DNA of 54,498 bases from Candidatus Latescibacterota bacterium (GTDB lineage: Bacteria; Latescibacterota; UBA2968; GCA-2709665), in assembly GCA_021295655.1 (NCBI GenBank), contig JAGWBX010000055.1, positions 1-54,498 of the forward strand, written 5' to 3'. Under the pieces are notes generated by a model. The model made no database searches, was not told where the DNA came from, and saw only the letters and a list, made by a program, of their open reading frames with translations. Within the stretch, counting starts at the first letter, position 1. Every line of letters starts with the position of its first letter. Both the position numbers and the translations under genes were made by a program. This document shows positions 8,463-16,934 of the stretch, one piece after another.

Positions 8463-9494
8463 TCAATCGGCGGGCTTTGGATCCAGAACGTCAACCTGCG
8501 CCGGAAGTTTCGGTGCAAACTGGTATCCGGAGTCTGCTTTCTGCTTTCTCAGAATGCCGATTATCTCCTTCCAGCAGGAGAAGAGGCCGATGGGACACCG
8601 GGGCATGTCCGCCTTGATCAACCTGTGCAGTTTCCCCAGACGATAGCAGGGTACCGCGGCGTACATGTGATGTTCGACGTGGTAGTTCATGTGCCAGTAG
8701 AGAAACCGGAACAGCGGGTTCAGAATAACCGTGCGGCTGTTCAACCGGAAGTCGGGCACGTTGTCCTGGAGCCCCACGTGCTGCGTGTTGTTGCAGAGGA
8801 AGAGCAGCCACCCGCCGTAGAAGGGCGCCAGCGTGATCAGCAACGGAAGCATCCACAGGCCGAAATAGAACGATCCAGCTGCAAGCGCCGCGTGCCCCGC
8901 AAGCAGGATACGGGCCCAGTTGAACAGCCGACGCCGCAGCGCGGGCTCCGACTCGGGAAACAGCACACGCTCCCAGGGTCCCTCCAGATTGCCCAGACTC
9001 AACCGGACCACGCCCTTCAGTCTGTTGTACAGACCCCAGGGATTGACGACCGCGGCCTTGAGGAAGCTCCCCAGCGTGATTTCCACCGGCAGGACAACCT
9101 CCATATCGTCGGGAGGATGGAGGGTGTACTGGTGGTGCTTCGAGTGGCTGGTCCAGAAGAATACGGGATTGTACCAGCCCAGGAAGCTGAAGACCTTGAG
9201 AAACACCACGTTCAGCCACTTCGATCTGAATACGGTGCCGTGGCAGAACTCATGAAATCCGTTCAACAGGAACGCGTAGCCGGTCCCGTGCAGGAACAGG
9301 GCCAGGATCAGGAAAGGCGGCGCAAGATGCTCAGATGCGTACCAGGCAAACGTACCGGTGAGCGTGAGCACGCCGAGGTGGCCCAGGGTTTGCAGGAACC
9401 CCAAGAAGTCGCTGCGACGATTCAGAGCGTTCAGTGTTTCACGGTCCAGCGGACACCGGTACCAGCTGATCTTGCGTTTGCTCCTCGCGTCCAT
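8463..9494 (-). CDS. Membrane fatty acid desaturase/hydroxylase-type di-iron enzyme
   Basis: From the ATG at 9494 (GGAG just upstream) the product is 343 residues. The three histidine boxes of membrane desaturases are clear: HEFCH (81-85), HSKHH (117-121) and HVEHH (272-276), with an additional NTQHVG at 236-241. Hydrophobic stretches around 37-75, 95-112 and 195-235 give the expected four or so membrane spans. The HEFCH and NTQH features also occur in the branch containing sphingolipid desaturases, carotenoid ketolases and alkane hydroxylases, so fatty acyl desaturation is the family default rather than proven. It lies between the FAH gene and the unknown paralogues, with an overlap or near-overlap downstream. 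Confidence 0.85.
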   Translation of the reverse strand: MDARSKRKISWYRCPLDRETLNALNRRSDFLGFLQTLGHLGVLTLTGTFAWYASEHLAPPFLILALFLHGTGYAFLLNGFHEFCHGTVFRSKWLNVVFLKVFSFLGWYNPVFFWTSHSKHHQYTLHPPDDMEVVLPVEITLGSFLKAAVVNPWGLYNRLKGVVRLSLGNLEGPWERVLFPESEPALRRRLFNWARILLAGHAALAAGSFYFGLWMLPLLITLAPFYGGWLLFLCNNTQHVGLQDNVPDFRLNSRTVILNPLFRFLYWHMNYHVEHHMYAAVPCYRLGKLHRLIKADMPRCPIGLFSCWKEIIGILRKQKADSGYQFAPKLPAQVDVLDPKPAD

Positions 9495-9567
9495 ATCTCC
9501 ATCCCCGGTAATCCCGATGACGGCAACGCGCCTGTCGCGACAGAAGCTCGCGGGGGGCGTGCCGACG

Positions 9568-10536
9568 TCAACGCTTGCTTGCCGCCACGCCGTTGTGCAA
9601 CACGCCGATTCCCGAGATTTCGATTTCCACGCGGTCACCCGGCTTCATGAAGGTTCCTGTGGTCGCGCCCACGCCGGAAATCGTGCCGGTGCTGATCAGG
9701 TCGCCCGGTTCGAGTGTGATGATCGCTGAAATATACTCGATAATCATATCGACCGGGTACAACATCTGCCCGGTGTTGTTGTTCTGCTTTCTCTCGCCGT
9801 TCACGTAGGTGCTGATCTCCAGCGACTGTGGATCCCCGATCTCGTCAGACGTCACAATCCACGGCCCCTGCGGCCCGAACGTATCCAGCCACTTTCCGTT
9901 CAGCCAGTCGAACCACTTGTCGCGGTCGCGGCTGTCGGTGCGCTCCTTGATGACCAGGTCCCGTTCCGACACGTCGTTCATAATCGTATATCCGGCCACG
10001 TATTTCAGCGCTTCATCCGCCTTGACGGCTTTCGCCTTTCGTCCCATCACCACGGCCAACTCCCCCTCCCAGTCGATCGATCTGGCGACGGGCGGAATCA
10101 GGATACGGTCTCCGGGGCCGATCACGGTTGTTGACGGCGGCTTCATGAATACCCGTGGCGTTTCCTTGTCCTGGACGGCTATCTTCCCGCCGCCTTCTTC
10201 AATATGGTCCTGGTAGTTGCCTGCCAGGCAGAACACCTTGCGGGGGTTCGGCACGGGCGCCTTGAGCCGCACCTTGCCGATCGGGTGGCCGAGCCGACCG
10301 TCGGCTCTTCCTCCAATCCGGCCCTCGGCGAAGCGCGTTACCTGTTTGGCCGCGCGCAGACCGGCCCCGCCCGCATCGAGCAACGCGAGCATATCGCCAA
10401 AGTATCCACGGGCTTCCCGGCCCCGGCCGCTTGCCAGTTCTCCTTCCGCGGCCGCGAGGTCCACGACGATTCGGCCATCCGTCGTGACGGACCCGACGTA
10501 CCGGTCTCTTCCGATCCCATACGTAACGAGCTTCAT
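9568..10536 (-). CDS. Fumarylacetoacetate hydrolase (FAH) family protein
   Basis: A 322-residue protein with the typical layout: a variable N-terminal 90 residues, then NPRKVFCLAGNYQDHIEE (His 111) and the catalytic domain. Metal-binding residues are E157 and E159 in DWEGELAVVMGR and D188 in MNDVSERD; the family end ISTGTISGVG and GDRVEIEISGIG is complete. Family members cleave C-C bonds of acylpyruvates or hydrate/decarboxylate 2-oxo-dienoates, and many act on sugar-acid or aromatic breakdown products. The start at 10536 has a near-perfect AAAGGAGGTG site, pointing to strong expression. It heads the FAH-desaturase-paralogue group downstream of a repeat. Confidence 0.9.
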   Translation of the reverse strand: MKLVTYGIGRDRYVGSVTTDGRIVVDLAAAEGELASGRGREARGYFGDMLALLDAGGAGLRAAKQVTRFAEGRIGGRADGRLGHPIGKVRLKAPVPNPRKVFCLAGNYQDHIEEGGGKIAVQDKETPRVFMKPPSTTVIGPGDRILIPPVARSIDWEGELAVVMGRKAKAVKADEALKYVAGYTIMNDVSERDLVIKERTDSRDRDKWFDWLNGKWLDTFGPQGPWIVTSDEIGDPQSLEISTYVNGERKQNNNTGQMLYPVDMIIEYISAIITLEPGDLISTGTISGVGATTGTFMKPGDRVEIEISGIGVLHNGVAASKR

Positions 10537-10672
10537 GCCGCACCTCCTTTAAGTTCCTGCTACTTGCGCCCCGGAGAGACGAACGTCGGCCAAGGGCGTC
10601 GATGGCTCAGTTCAGCACGGGCCGTTGATGGCAAACGGATCCCGCTGCATCCGATGAAGAAACCTATTGTCC

Positions 10673-10823
10673 TGTCCCAAAAATTCCTCACCATTCAGCC
10701 GCCGATTCATCCCGTCTCGCTACGTTCTCCTCGCTCGCCGACCTTACGCAGGTCGCCTGCGCTCTGGCGCCTTGCGATCCGGGCGACTCGGCGGTCGAAT
10801 TCAGGCAACTTATTTCCGGGACA
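10673..10823 (+). repeat. Dispersed repeat A, copy 1
   Basis: This 151-base stretch fills the gap between the FAH and creatininase genes and matches, in opposite orientation, 23373-23527. Shared blocks include CCGCCGATTCATCCCGTCT, GCAGGTCGCCT and GGCGACTCGGCGG, ending TATTTCCGGGACA. It starts TGTCCC and ends GGGACA, so the outer ends are inverted. The right end falls six bases before the creatininase stop codon. It codes for nothing recognisable and is probably a non-autonomous mobile repeat. Confidence 0.7.
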
Positions 10824-10828
10824 GAACA

Positions 10829-11692
10829 CTAGTCCGTAGGAAACGAAAGCGGAAACGTCGGCACGTTCGTCTGGTGCTTCGTGCGGTCGGCGATTTTCAT
10901 CGCGTGGTATTCCTCGATGAACTCGGCCAGATTCCTGCTGGCTTCTTCAAAGACGACCTTCCCTTTTTCCGCTGTCGCCTTCTCGGCCTCGCCCATCACG
11001 CCGCTGTCCGTATACTGGCTTGTCCACTCGATCAGACCCATCGCTCCCTTGGCGAACAGATCCGTCCAGACGAATTTTGACCCCAATTCGTTCGTTTTGG
11101 CGATCTCGCTCCTGATCCGATCCTTACGTACGCTTTCGGGCGCCAGGTAAAGCATCATCGACGTCTCCAGTTCTCCCGCGTGGGCGCAGCCGCCGGGGAA
11201 CACGCTCTCGCGCCACTTTCTATCGAAGTCCGGATTCACCTTCAACAACTGCCACCAGGAACAGAAGACGCAGCTTGCATCCGTCTCCACGATCGTGCGC
11301 CTGGCCACCATATCCACGAGATTGTGGTTGGACCCGTGGCCGTTTACCAGAATCATCTTCTTGAATCCATGATAGGCCAGACTCTTGCAGATATCCAGCA
11401 CGTACTGGATGAAATGCTCGTAGTGGATGTTCAGTGACCCCGGAAAGTCCATCACATGGTGAACGTAACCGTAGCTGACCGGCGGCAATACCAGGCTGAA
11501 CTCCGGCTTCCGCCGCGCGGCCTCAGTTGCCACGGCGTTGGCACAGAGATGGTCCACTTTGAGCGGCAGATGGTGCCCGTGCTGTTCCACGGATCCTGTG
11601 GGAACAATGGGTATCTTCCCCATCTCGACCGCCTCGTTTACCTCGGGCCACGTCAGCTCGTCAAACCGGTAAATCTCCTTTACTGATGACAT
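10829..11692 (-). CDS. Creatininase-family amidohydrolase
   Basis: A 287-residue member of the creatinine amidohydrolase family. Metal-binding residues are visible as E36, H38 and D47 in GSVEQHGHHLPLKVD, H119 in LVNGHGSNHN, and a glutamate in CAHAGELETS (E174 or E176). Family members include creatininase, the mycofactocin peptidase MftE and ring-opening amidases such as ArfB; they hydrolyse cyclic or linear amides using two metals. The start has GGAGG upstream. It lies 16 bases after the CoA-transferase beta gene, so probably in the same transcript, which suggests that the pathway contains an amide or lactam to be opened. Confidence 0.9.
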   Translation of the reverse strand: MSSVKEIYRFDELTWPEVNEAVEMGKIPIVPTGSVEQHGHHLPLKVDHLCANAVATEAARRKPEFSLVLPPVSYGYVHHVMDFPGSLNIHYEHFIQYVLDICKSLAYHGFKKMILVNGHGSNHNLVDMVARRTIVETDASCVFCSWWQLLKVNPDFDRKWRESVFPGGCAHAGELETSMMLYLAPESVRKDRIRSEIAKTNELGSKFVWTDLFAKGAMGLIEWTSQYTDSGVMGEAEKATAEKGKVVFEEASRNLAEFIEEYHAMKIADRTKHQTNVPTFPLSFPTD

Positions 11693-11708
11693 GCGAAGCC
11701 TCCGCGGT

Positions 11709-12476
11709 TCATCTGCCGATTATATACCTGTAGGGATCCACCTCTTCCCTGAGAATGCGCAGTTCCTCGTCCTCGGGCGGCGCCGTTTCGCGCACGTGGG
11801 GCGCCTGCAGCAGCTCGAATCCGGTATTCTCCTGAACCCTCTCGAACGTAACCCCCGGGTGCAGACTCTCCACCCGCATGCGGCAGGTCTCGGGATCATA
11901 CCCCATCACCGCCAGCTCCGTGATCACCTTGTGTGGGCCGCCGCCGCCCGGCAACCCTGCGGCCTCGCGGGCGCCCGGGCCCGAGAGAAAGCCGGGGGTC
12001 GTCAGGAAATCCAGCCGCTCCACGAATCGCCGCCGATCGTGCTGCGTCATCACCATCGTGCGCCAGCAAAGACTGGCGAAGTCATTCCCACCGCCGCTTC
12101 CCGGAAACCGTACCCTGGGATGTCTGTAGTCTCCGATCACCGTTGAGTTCAGATTACCGAACGGATCGATCTGAGCCCCTCCCAGGAAAGCATAGTCCAT
12201 CATCCCCCGCTGGCACGCCTCCATGACGTCGCCCATGCTGGTTGCCATCTGCGCCCGATGGTATGTCCGTGAATCTCCAACCGATATCGGCATGGACGGC
12301 AGGAGGGGCGCAAGCCCGCCCGCTTCGAACGCCACGAGCAGGTGCGGGGCATGGCGTTTTTGCGCAAGCATCGCAGTTGCGCACGGCGCGCCGGTTCCAA
12401 CACCCACGGTCGCACCGTCCTCCAACATTCTGGATGCCGTGCAAATCGCCAACTCGGTGGCGCTGTATTCAGGCAT
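11709..12476 (-). CDS. CoA-transferase beta subunit (IpdB/GctB-like)
   Basis: A 255-residue subunit of a family I CoA-transferase. The N-terminus (EYSATELAICTASRMLEDGATVGVGTG) and the later FLGGAQIDPFGNLN block match the glutaconate CoA-transferase B/IpdB group. The glutamate that forms the CoA thioester in this family is probably E51 in VAFEAGGLAP. IpdAB members hydrolyse ring-opened steroid CoA intermediates rather than moving CoA, so transfer or hydrolysis are both possible. It follows the alpha subunit after 62 bases, with an AAGGG site upstream of its ATG, and is followed by the creatininase-type gene. Confidence 0.88.
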   Translation of the reverse strand: MPEYSATELAICTASRMLEDGATVGVGTGAPCATAMLAQKRHAPHLLVAFEAGGLAPLLPSMPISVGDSRTYHRAQMATSMGDVMEACQRGMMDYAFLGGAQIDPFGNLNSTVIGDYRHPRVRFPGSGGGNDFASLCWRTMVMTQHDRRRFVERLDFLTTPGFLSGPGAREAAGLPGGGGPHKVITELAVMGYDPETCRMRVESLHPGVTFERVQENTGFELLQAPHVRETAPPEDEELRILREEVDPYRYIIGR

Positions 12477-12538
12477 GCGCTGTACCCTTCAATCTTGAAA
12501 CGACCCGGAAAACGCCGGAACCGGCGCCGCCTGACGGG

Positions 12539-13537
12539 CTATGACTCCGGATGCAACTCCATACGCCGCAGTTCCTCGAGGCGTTCCGTGCCGCCGCATA
12601 GGCGCACGTATTCCTCAAAACACGCCACCCCGTAGATATATTTCTCAAGAAAGGCCTCAAACCGCTCCTCATCCCTTTCAACGTCCAGCCATTCCTTGAG
12701 GTGGTCTTCATCCGAGAAATACTCGCCCGCCATGTTTCCAGGGTACGAACCGAACCGAACCTCGCAGACCGCGTCCACGCAGAACGCTGGAATCACCGTG
12801 GCTTCCGGCGTTTGCCGGATCTCATCGGTGCTGACGAGTCTCTCAGTGGTAACGACCAGCCGTTTGGAAGCGCGGGCGAGGTCGAAATCCGCCACGGCGA
12901 TCCCGCGAATCCGGCAGTTTCCGCAGGGATCGCTTTCGTGCACGTGGATAAACGAAACGTCGGGATACAGCGCCGGCACCGCCAGAAGCTTGTGCCCCGT
13001 AAACGGACAGGCGATTTCCTTTGCCGCGCTGCGTTCAAAGGTATCCGTTCCAAGCAGGCTCCGCATCGGCAGAAACGGCACACCCGCCGCCGCTGCCCGG
13101 AACCGCGACGCCAGGGCAAAGTTCGTCCACTCGCACACGGCGACTTCGCCGCTTTCCATCATACGCCTTGCCTGCGGCGACAATCCCCTGGCCTCGAGCC
13201 CGACTATATAGGCTGCATCCACCCGTGACAGCAGCTTGCGGCCATTCCGATTTCCAGCGGACAGAATTTCGAAATCGTGGGTGGTCGTATGGCCGGCAAA
13301 ACCCAGATCTTCCTTGCCCTGCCGCAGGATCTCGTGCATGCACGCGGTCGAAATCCGGTTGGCGCCGAACCCTCCCGAAGCGACGTAGTCGCCGTCTTCC
13401 ACATAGCGTGAAACCGCGTCGCGGACAGTTGTCACCTTGTCTTCGAAGGCCGCCCGTTTCTTCCGGAAGACCCGTCGCGCCGCTTCGGGATCGGGATCTG
13501 TAAACAACGGCCCCGAGCCGGCTGCCAGATCAGCCAT
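12539..13537 (-). CDS. CoA-transferase alpha subunit (IpdA/GctA-like)
   Basis: A 332-residue alpha subunit. The N-terminal domain has SRYVEDGDYVASGGFGANR (glycine-rich CoA-binding turn at about 53-61), and later HVHESDPCGNCRIRG and FGSYPGNMAGEYFSDEDHLKEW, which are typical of IpdA/GctA proteins. The protein pairs with the beta subunit encoded next. The context of SDR, FAH and creatininase genes suggests activation or processing of an organic acid CoA ester. No catalytic glutamate is expected here, since that lies in the beta subunit. Confidence 0.87.
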   Translation of the reverse strand: MADLAAGSGPLFTDPDPEAARRVFRKKRAAFEDKVTTVRDAVSRYVEDGDYVASGGFGANRISTACMHEILRQGKEDLGFAGHTTTHDFEILSAGNRNGRKLLSRVDAAYIVGLEARGLSPQARRMMESGEVAVCEWTNFALASRFRAAAAGVPFLPMRSLLGTDTFERSAAKEIACPFTGHKLLAVPALYPDVSFIHVHESDPCGNCRIRGIAVADFDLARASKRLVVTTERLVSTDEIRQTPEATVIPAFCVDAVCEVRFGSYPGNMAGEYFSDEDHLKEWLDVERDEERFEAFLEKYIYGVACFEEYVRLCGGTERLEELRRMELHPES

Positions 13538-13702
13538 CTTTCACGTCCTCGTCCGCTTCCAGAACCTCTGTCAACTTCAGCAGGATCCGGTCCCGGCCCC
13601 GACTACGGAGACCGCGGATATCCCAAGCGAATCCATTCGTCCGTCCAGTTCAACGGGGTTCAGTCATCGAGGGCTCACACGCTGCCCGGCAAAAACCGCA
13701 TC

Positions 13703-14470
13703 CTAAACCGCCGTCCAGCCTCCGTCTACCAGCAGCGTATGCCCCGTGATCAGGTCCGCGGCCGGGCTGGCAAGGAAAACCACGGCGCCCATGACGTCCT
13801 CGGGCCGCCCCACCCGCCCCAGCGGGATCCGCTTCAACAGATCCTCCCGAAGCGCCGGATCGTCGAATGTGGACTGCGTCAGGGGCGTCAGGATAAACGT
13901 GGGGCCCACGGCGTTCACGGTGATTCCGTGGGGCGCCCACTCAAGCGCCAGCACGCGGGTCAGATTCACCACACCGGCCTTGCTCGAACAGTAGGCCGCG
14001 CGTTGATAGTACCCGATCACTCCGTTTTGCGAGGCGATATTGACGATCTTGCCGCCGCCGGCGATCACCATCCTGCGTCCGGCGCGCTGGGACATGAAGA
14101 ACAGCCCCTTCAGATTCACGTCCATCACGGCGTCCCAGTCCGCTTCGTCCACCTCCATCGCGTCTCTGGGAATATTCACGCCGGCGTTGTTCACCAGCAC
14201 GTCAATCCGCCCCATCTCCGCCACGGCTCGCTCTACGGCCCGGTCAATGCTGTCCAGGTCCGGCAGACGCAGGGATACGGGAAGCGCCCGGCGTTCCAGA
14301 CGTTCGATTTCGGCGCAGACGCCCTCCACGTCTTCGTTCTTTTCGGGCAATTCGCAAGGTACACAGTGCGCCCCGGCCTCTGCAACCGCTATGGCCACGG
14401 CCCTGCCGATGCCGGAGCCGGCACCCGTCACCATCACGACCTTGTCCTCCAGGCGCATGCTGGGCAACAC
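13703..14470 (-). CDS. Short-chain dehydrogenase/reductase (SDR)
   Basis: Classical SDR of 255 residues. The coenzyme motif TGAGSGIG is at 15-22, NNAG at 94-97, and the catalytic Ser-Tyr-Lys at S147 (NIASQNG), Y160 and K164 (YCSSK). No basic residue follows the second strand (CELPEKN), pointing to NAD(H) rather than NADP(H). I use GTG 14470, which has GGAGGCGG at a good distance inside the end of the preceding gene; an ATG at 14458 lacks a site. It lies three bases after the penicillin-acylase-like gene, so the two are coupled. The alcohol substrate is unknown. Confidence 0.9.
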   Translation of the reverse strand: MLPSMRLEDKVVMVTGAGSGIGRAVAIAVAEAGAHCVPCELPEKNEDVEGVCAEIERLERRALPVSLRLPDLDSIDRAVERAVAEMGRIDVLVNNAGVNIPRDAMEVDEADWDAVMDVNLKGLFFMSQRAGRRMVIAGGGKIVNIASQNGVIGYYQRAAYCSSKAGVVNLTRVLALEWAPHGITVNAVGPTFILTPLTQSTFDDPALREDLLKRIPLGRVGRPEDVMGAVVFLASPAADLITGHTLLVDGGWTAV

Positions 14471-14473
14471 GAT

Positions 14474-16840
14474 TCATCCGCCTCCGTCATCAGGCTCCGC
14501 TTCGACCATCTCCTCCAACGCCGACTTCAATTTCCAACGGATGCGAAACTGCTCTCGGACGACGTCCGCCTCCTCGAGCGGCACGGTGACCACCGACCGG
14601 AGGTCGGCATGGATCTCTTCGTTGTCAATCAGGAAGCGCTTGAGCTCGCCCGTTGCCTGCATTGCCGCCTGGTCGTGATAGTTGTCGGATTCCGGATCTT
14701 CACTGTTGCCGTGAGACTGGAGGCTCCAGGATCGAATGGGGTCCGCCAGCGCAACCACCATTGTATACGCCGATCCGCCCTCGACGCGGAAGAGACCGTC
14801 CCCATCGGGCAACGACCACGTGGTATGCAACGCCTGCGTGCCGGGCGCCGAACCACCCACCGGAAACCGTCGTTCGCCCCGCTGAATCACGTGCACTTCG
14901 CCCCAGGGCACGTCCAGCCGGCCGTAGGTCGCCATCAGATGCTCTACCGTCATTCTCAATGCGTCAAGCGCCAGTTTCTCCAATACGGGAAGTCGATCCA
15001 GCTGCTCGGGCGGTAAATCTGAACCAAGCCGGTCATACCTCGCTTTCCATTCCGTGAACAACAATGTTGCGCGGCTGTCGACCGACGCACGATTGTCCCA
15101 TCCGCGCAGAAGTTCCACGGCGAAGGCCAGTTGCCTCTCCGGGTCGTAGATTTCCCACCACGTTCGATTATACGCCCCGAGAATGATGCCTTTCAGTTCC
15201 TCTGCCGCGATCAGGTACGGATCTCTGGCCAGTTCCTTCAACTGGCGCAACGTGGCTTTCCGGTTGCCCGACAGCCAGCTCAGCAGACGCTGGCCGCGGT
15301 GGTCCAGCCCGCCCCATCCCATGAAAGGAGGAAAGTCCGCGGGTCTGAGCCCGCTGTTATGGGTTACGAAATCCGGCGAAACATTGCAGTTCTGCAGGAA
15401 ATCGGCCTGCGGATTCAGGATTCGCGGCAGCCGGTCGTATGCCACGATGGTCCGCCACTCCGTATCCGGAACCCAGCCGGGAACGGGGCGCTGCCAATCG
15501 AATTTCTCGGCCCGGGCCGGGCTGCGCGCGCTGTACACATACAACATCCGTCCATCCACGTCGCCGTAGAGGACGTGGAACATGGGAAGCTGGAGCTCCC
15601 GTAACGCGCTCTCGAACGCATCCGGGTCGCGGGCCCGATTGATCGCATAGAGCTGACCTATGGTATTGACGACCTCTTCAGCGCTGCACCGGCCCGCATA
15701 GGCCCATTCGTTACCGGCCTTGTAGATCGGGCCGTGGTGGGAATAGAGCAACTCACGCTCCACCACCCGGACGCCATGAGGTTCCCCGACCCGGATCTGT
15801 ACGCGTTGCGACGACATGCGCCGCTTTTCTTTCTCGAACACGTACCGTCTCCGGTTCGCCGAATCCAGTTTCAGTTCGTACAGATCGAAGACGTCCGCCT
15901 CGTTCGCCGCCAGCGACCACGCCATGTGCCGGTTATGGCCGGCCAGAATGACCGGAATGCCGAACATGGTCACACCGGCCACGTTCAACCCCTCACCGCT
16001 GACAAGGTGCGCCTCGTAGGGTTGAAAGGGCGCCTGCCACGGCAGGTGCAGATCCATCCCGAAAACAGGGTCTCCGGCAGTGGTCCGCGAACCTCCAAGG
16101 ACCCAGAGATTCGACGTTACGCGAGTTCTCAGGAACGGCGTCAGTCCTTTTTCCGCCAGTTCCGGCGACCCCGCCTGCTCCGCGAACAACATGACCAGCC
16201 AGCGGGACAATGCCACGACGTCCGTGCCGCCGACGTGGGCGACCCAGTCCGGCAGCGCGTCACGGTAGACATCGATGTAATGGTTTACGCCGTCGGCAAA
16301 CGCGCCGATCAGATTCCGGATTTCGGGCGGAAGCCCGCCGTATCCTGCAACGGCCACGCTCCGGATTCGCCAGAGCAGCGCCCGCTCGTCGCTCTCCAGG
16401 TGACCGACGCCAAGCACTTCCGATGCGGTCCCCGCCGCCGCACGGTAGTTCAGCAACATGGGTATCAGGTGGTCCTGGGCCTGCGCGTAACCGAAACCGA
16501 ACGCGACGTCGACGTCCCGCTTGCCGTATATATGAGGCACGCCGTAGCGGTCCCTCAGAATCCGGGCCCTGCCTTCGGGCGGAATGAACAGCGAATCTCC
16601 ATACTTCACCAGGAGAGAATTCAGGGGCACCTCGGGGAGCAGCAAATTCACGCTATCCTGATAGGTGGACGGAGGCGCCGCTTCTGCACCGTCGACCCAA
16701 ACAGCACAAATCAGCATGACGCCCGAGAAAATCCTGATCCACGCCGGTACGCGGGTACTACTGTAACCCCGACATTCGCGTTTCGATCCGGGCGGCGGCA
16801 ATAGTTCGCGATCTGGTGACGTGTGGGTTCCTGATCCCAT
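14474..16840 (-). CDS. Penicillin acylase-family N-terminal nucleophile hydrolase (secreted)
   Basis: A 788-residue precursor. Residues 31-54 (VPAWIRIFSGVMLICAVWV) look like a signal peptide or anchor after a long basic leader. The alpha-chain region has GVPHIYG (100-106) and AFGFGYAQAQDHLIPM, both hallmarks of the family. The autocatalytic nucleophile is S243 in TSNLWVLGG, with a spacer of about 190 residues before it; the usual residue before Ser is Gly, here Thr. Family members remove acyl chains from beta-lactams, acyl-homoserine lactones or related amides in the periplasm. Next to a broken D-aminoacylase and a creatininase gene it supports amide or N-acyl compound use, or quorum-signal quenching. 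Confidence 0.87.
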   Translation of the reverse strand: MGSGTHTSPDRELLPPPGSKRECRGYSSTRVPAWIRIFSGVMLICAVWVDGAEAAPPSTYQDSVNLLLPEVPLNSLLVKYGDSLFIPPEGRARILRDRYGVPHIYGKRDVDVAFGFGYAQAQDHLIPMLLNYRAAAGTASEVLGVGHLESDERALLWRIRSVAVAGYGGLPPEIRNLIGAFADGVNHYIDVYRDALPDWVAHVGGTDVVALSRWLVMLFAEQAGSPELAEKGLTPFLRTRVTSNLWVLGGSRTTAGDPVFGMDLHLPWQAPFQPYEAHLVSGEGLNVAGVTMFGIPVILAGHNRHMAWSLAANEADVFDLYELKLDSANRRRYVFEKEKRRMSSQRVQIRVGEPHGVRVVERELLYSHHGPIYKAGNEWAYAGRCSAEEVVNTIGQLYAINRARDPDAFESALRELQLPMFHVLYGDVDGRMLYVYSARSPARAEKFDWQRPVPGWVPDTEWRTIVAYDRLPRILNPQADFLQNCNVSPDFVTHNSGLRPADFPPFMGWGGLDHRGQRLLSWLSGNRKATLRQLKELARDPYLIAAEELKGIILGAYNRTWWEIYDPERQLAFAVELLRGWDNRASVDSRATLLFTEWKARYDRLGSDLPPEQLDRLPVLEKLALDALRMTVEHLMATYGRLDVPWGEVHVIQRGERRFPVGGSAPGTQALHTTWSLPDGDGLFRVEGGSAYTMVVALADPIRSWSLQSHGNSEDPESDNYHDQAAMQATGELKRFLIDNEEIHADLRSVVTVPLEEADVVREQFRIRWKLKSALEEMVEAEPDDGGG

Positions 16841-16934
16841 ACCTGGACAACCCGTTTGTAAAATTGACTCCTTTTACAGATGGCCGCGCGAAACTCTCCG
16901 ATTCTCGGATATCTACGCGTCCGCCCGCCCCGTG

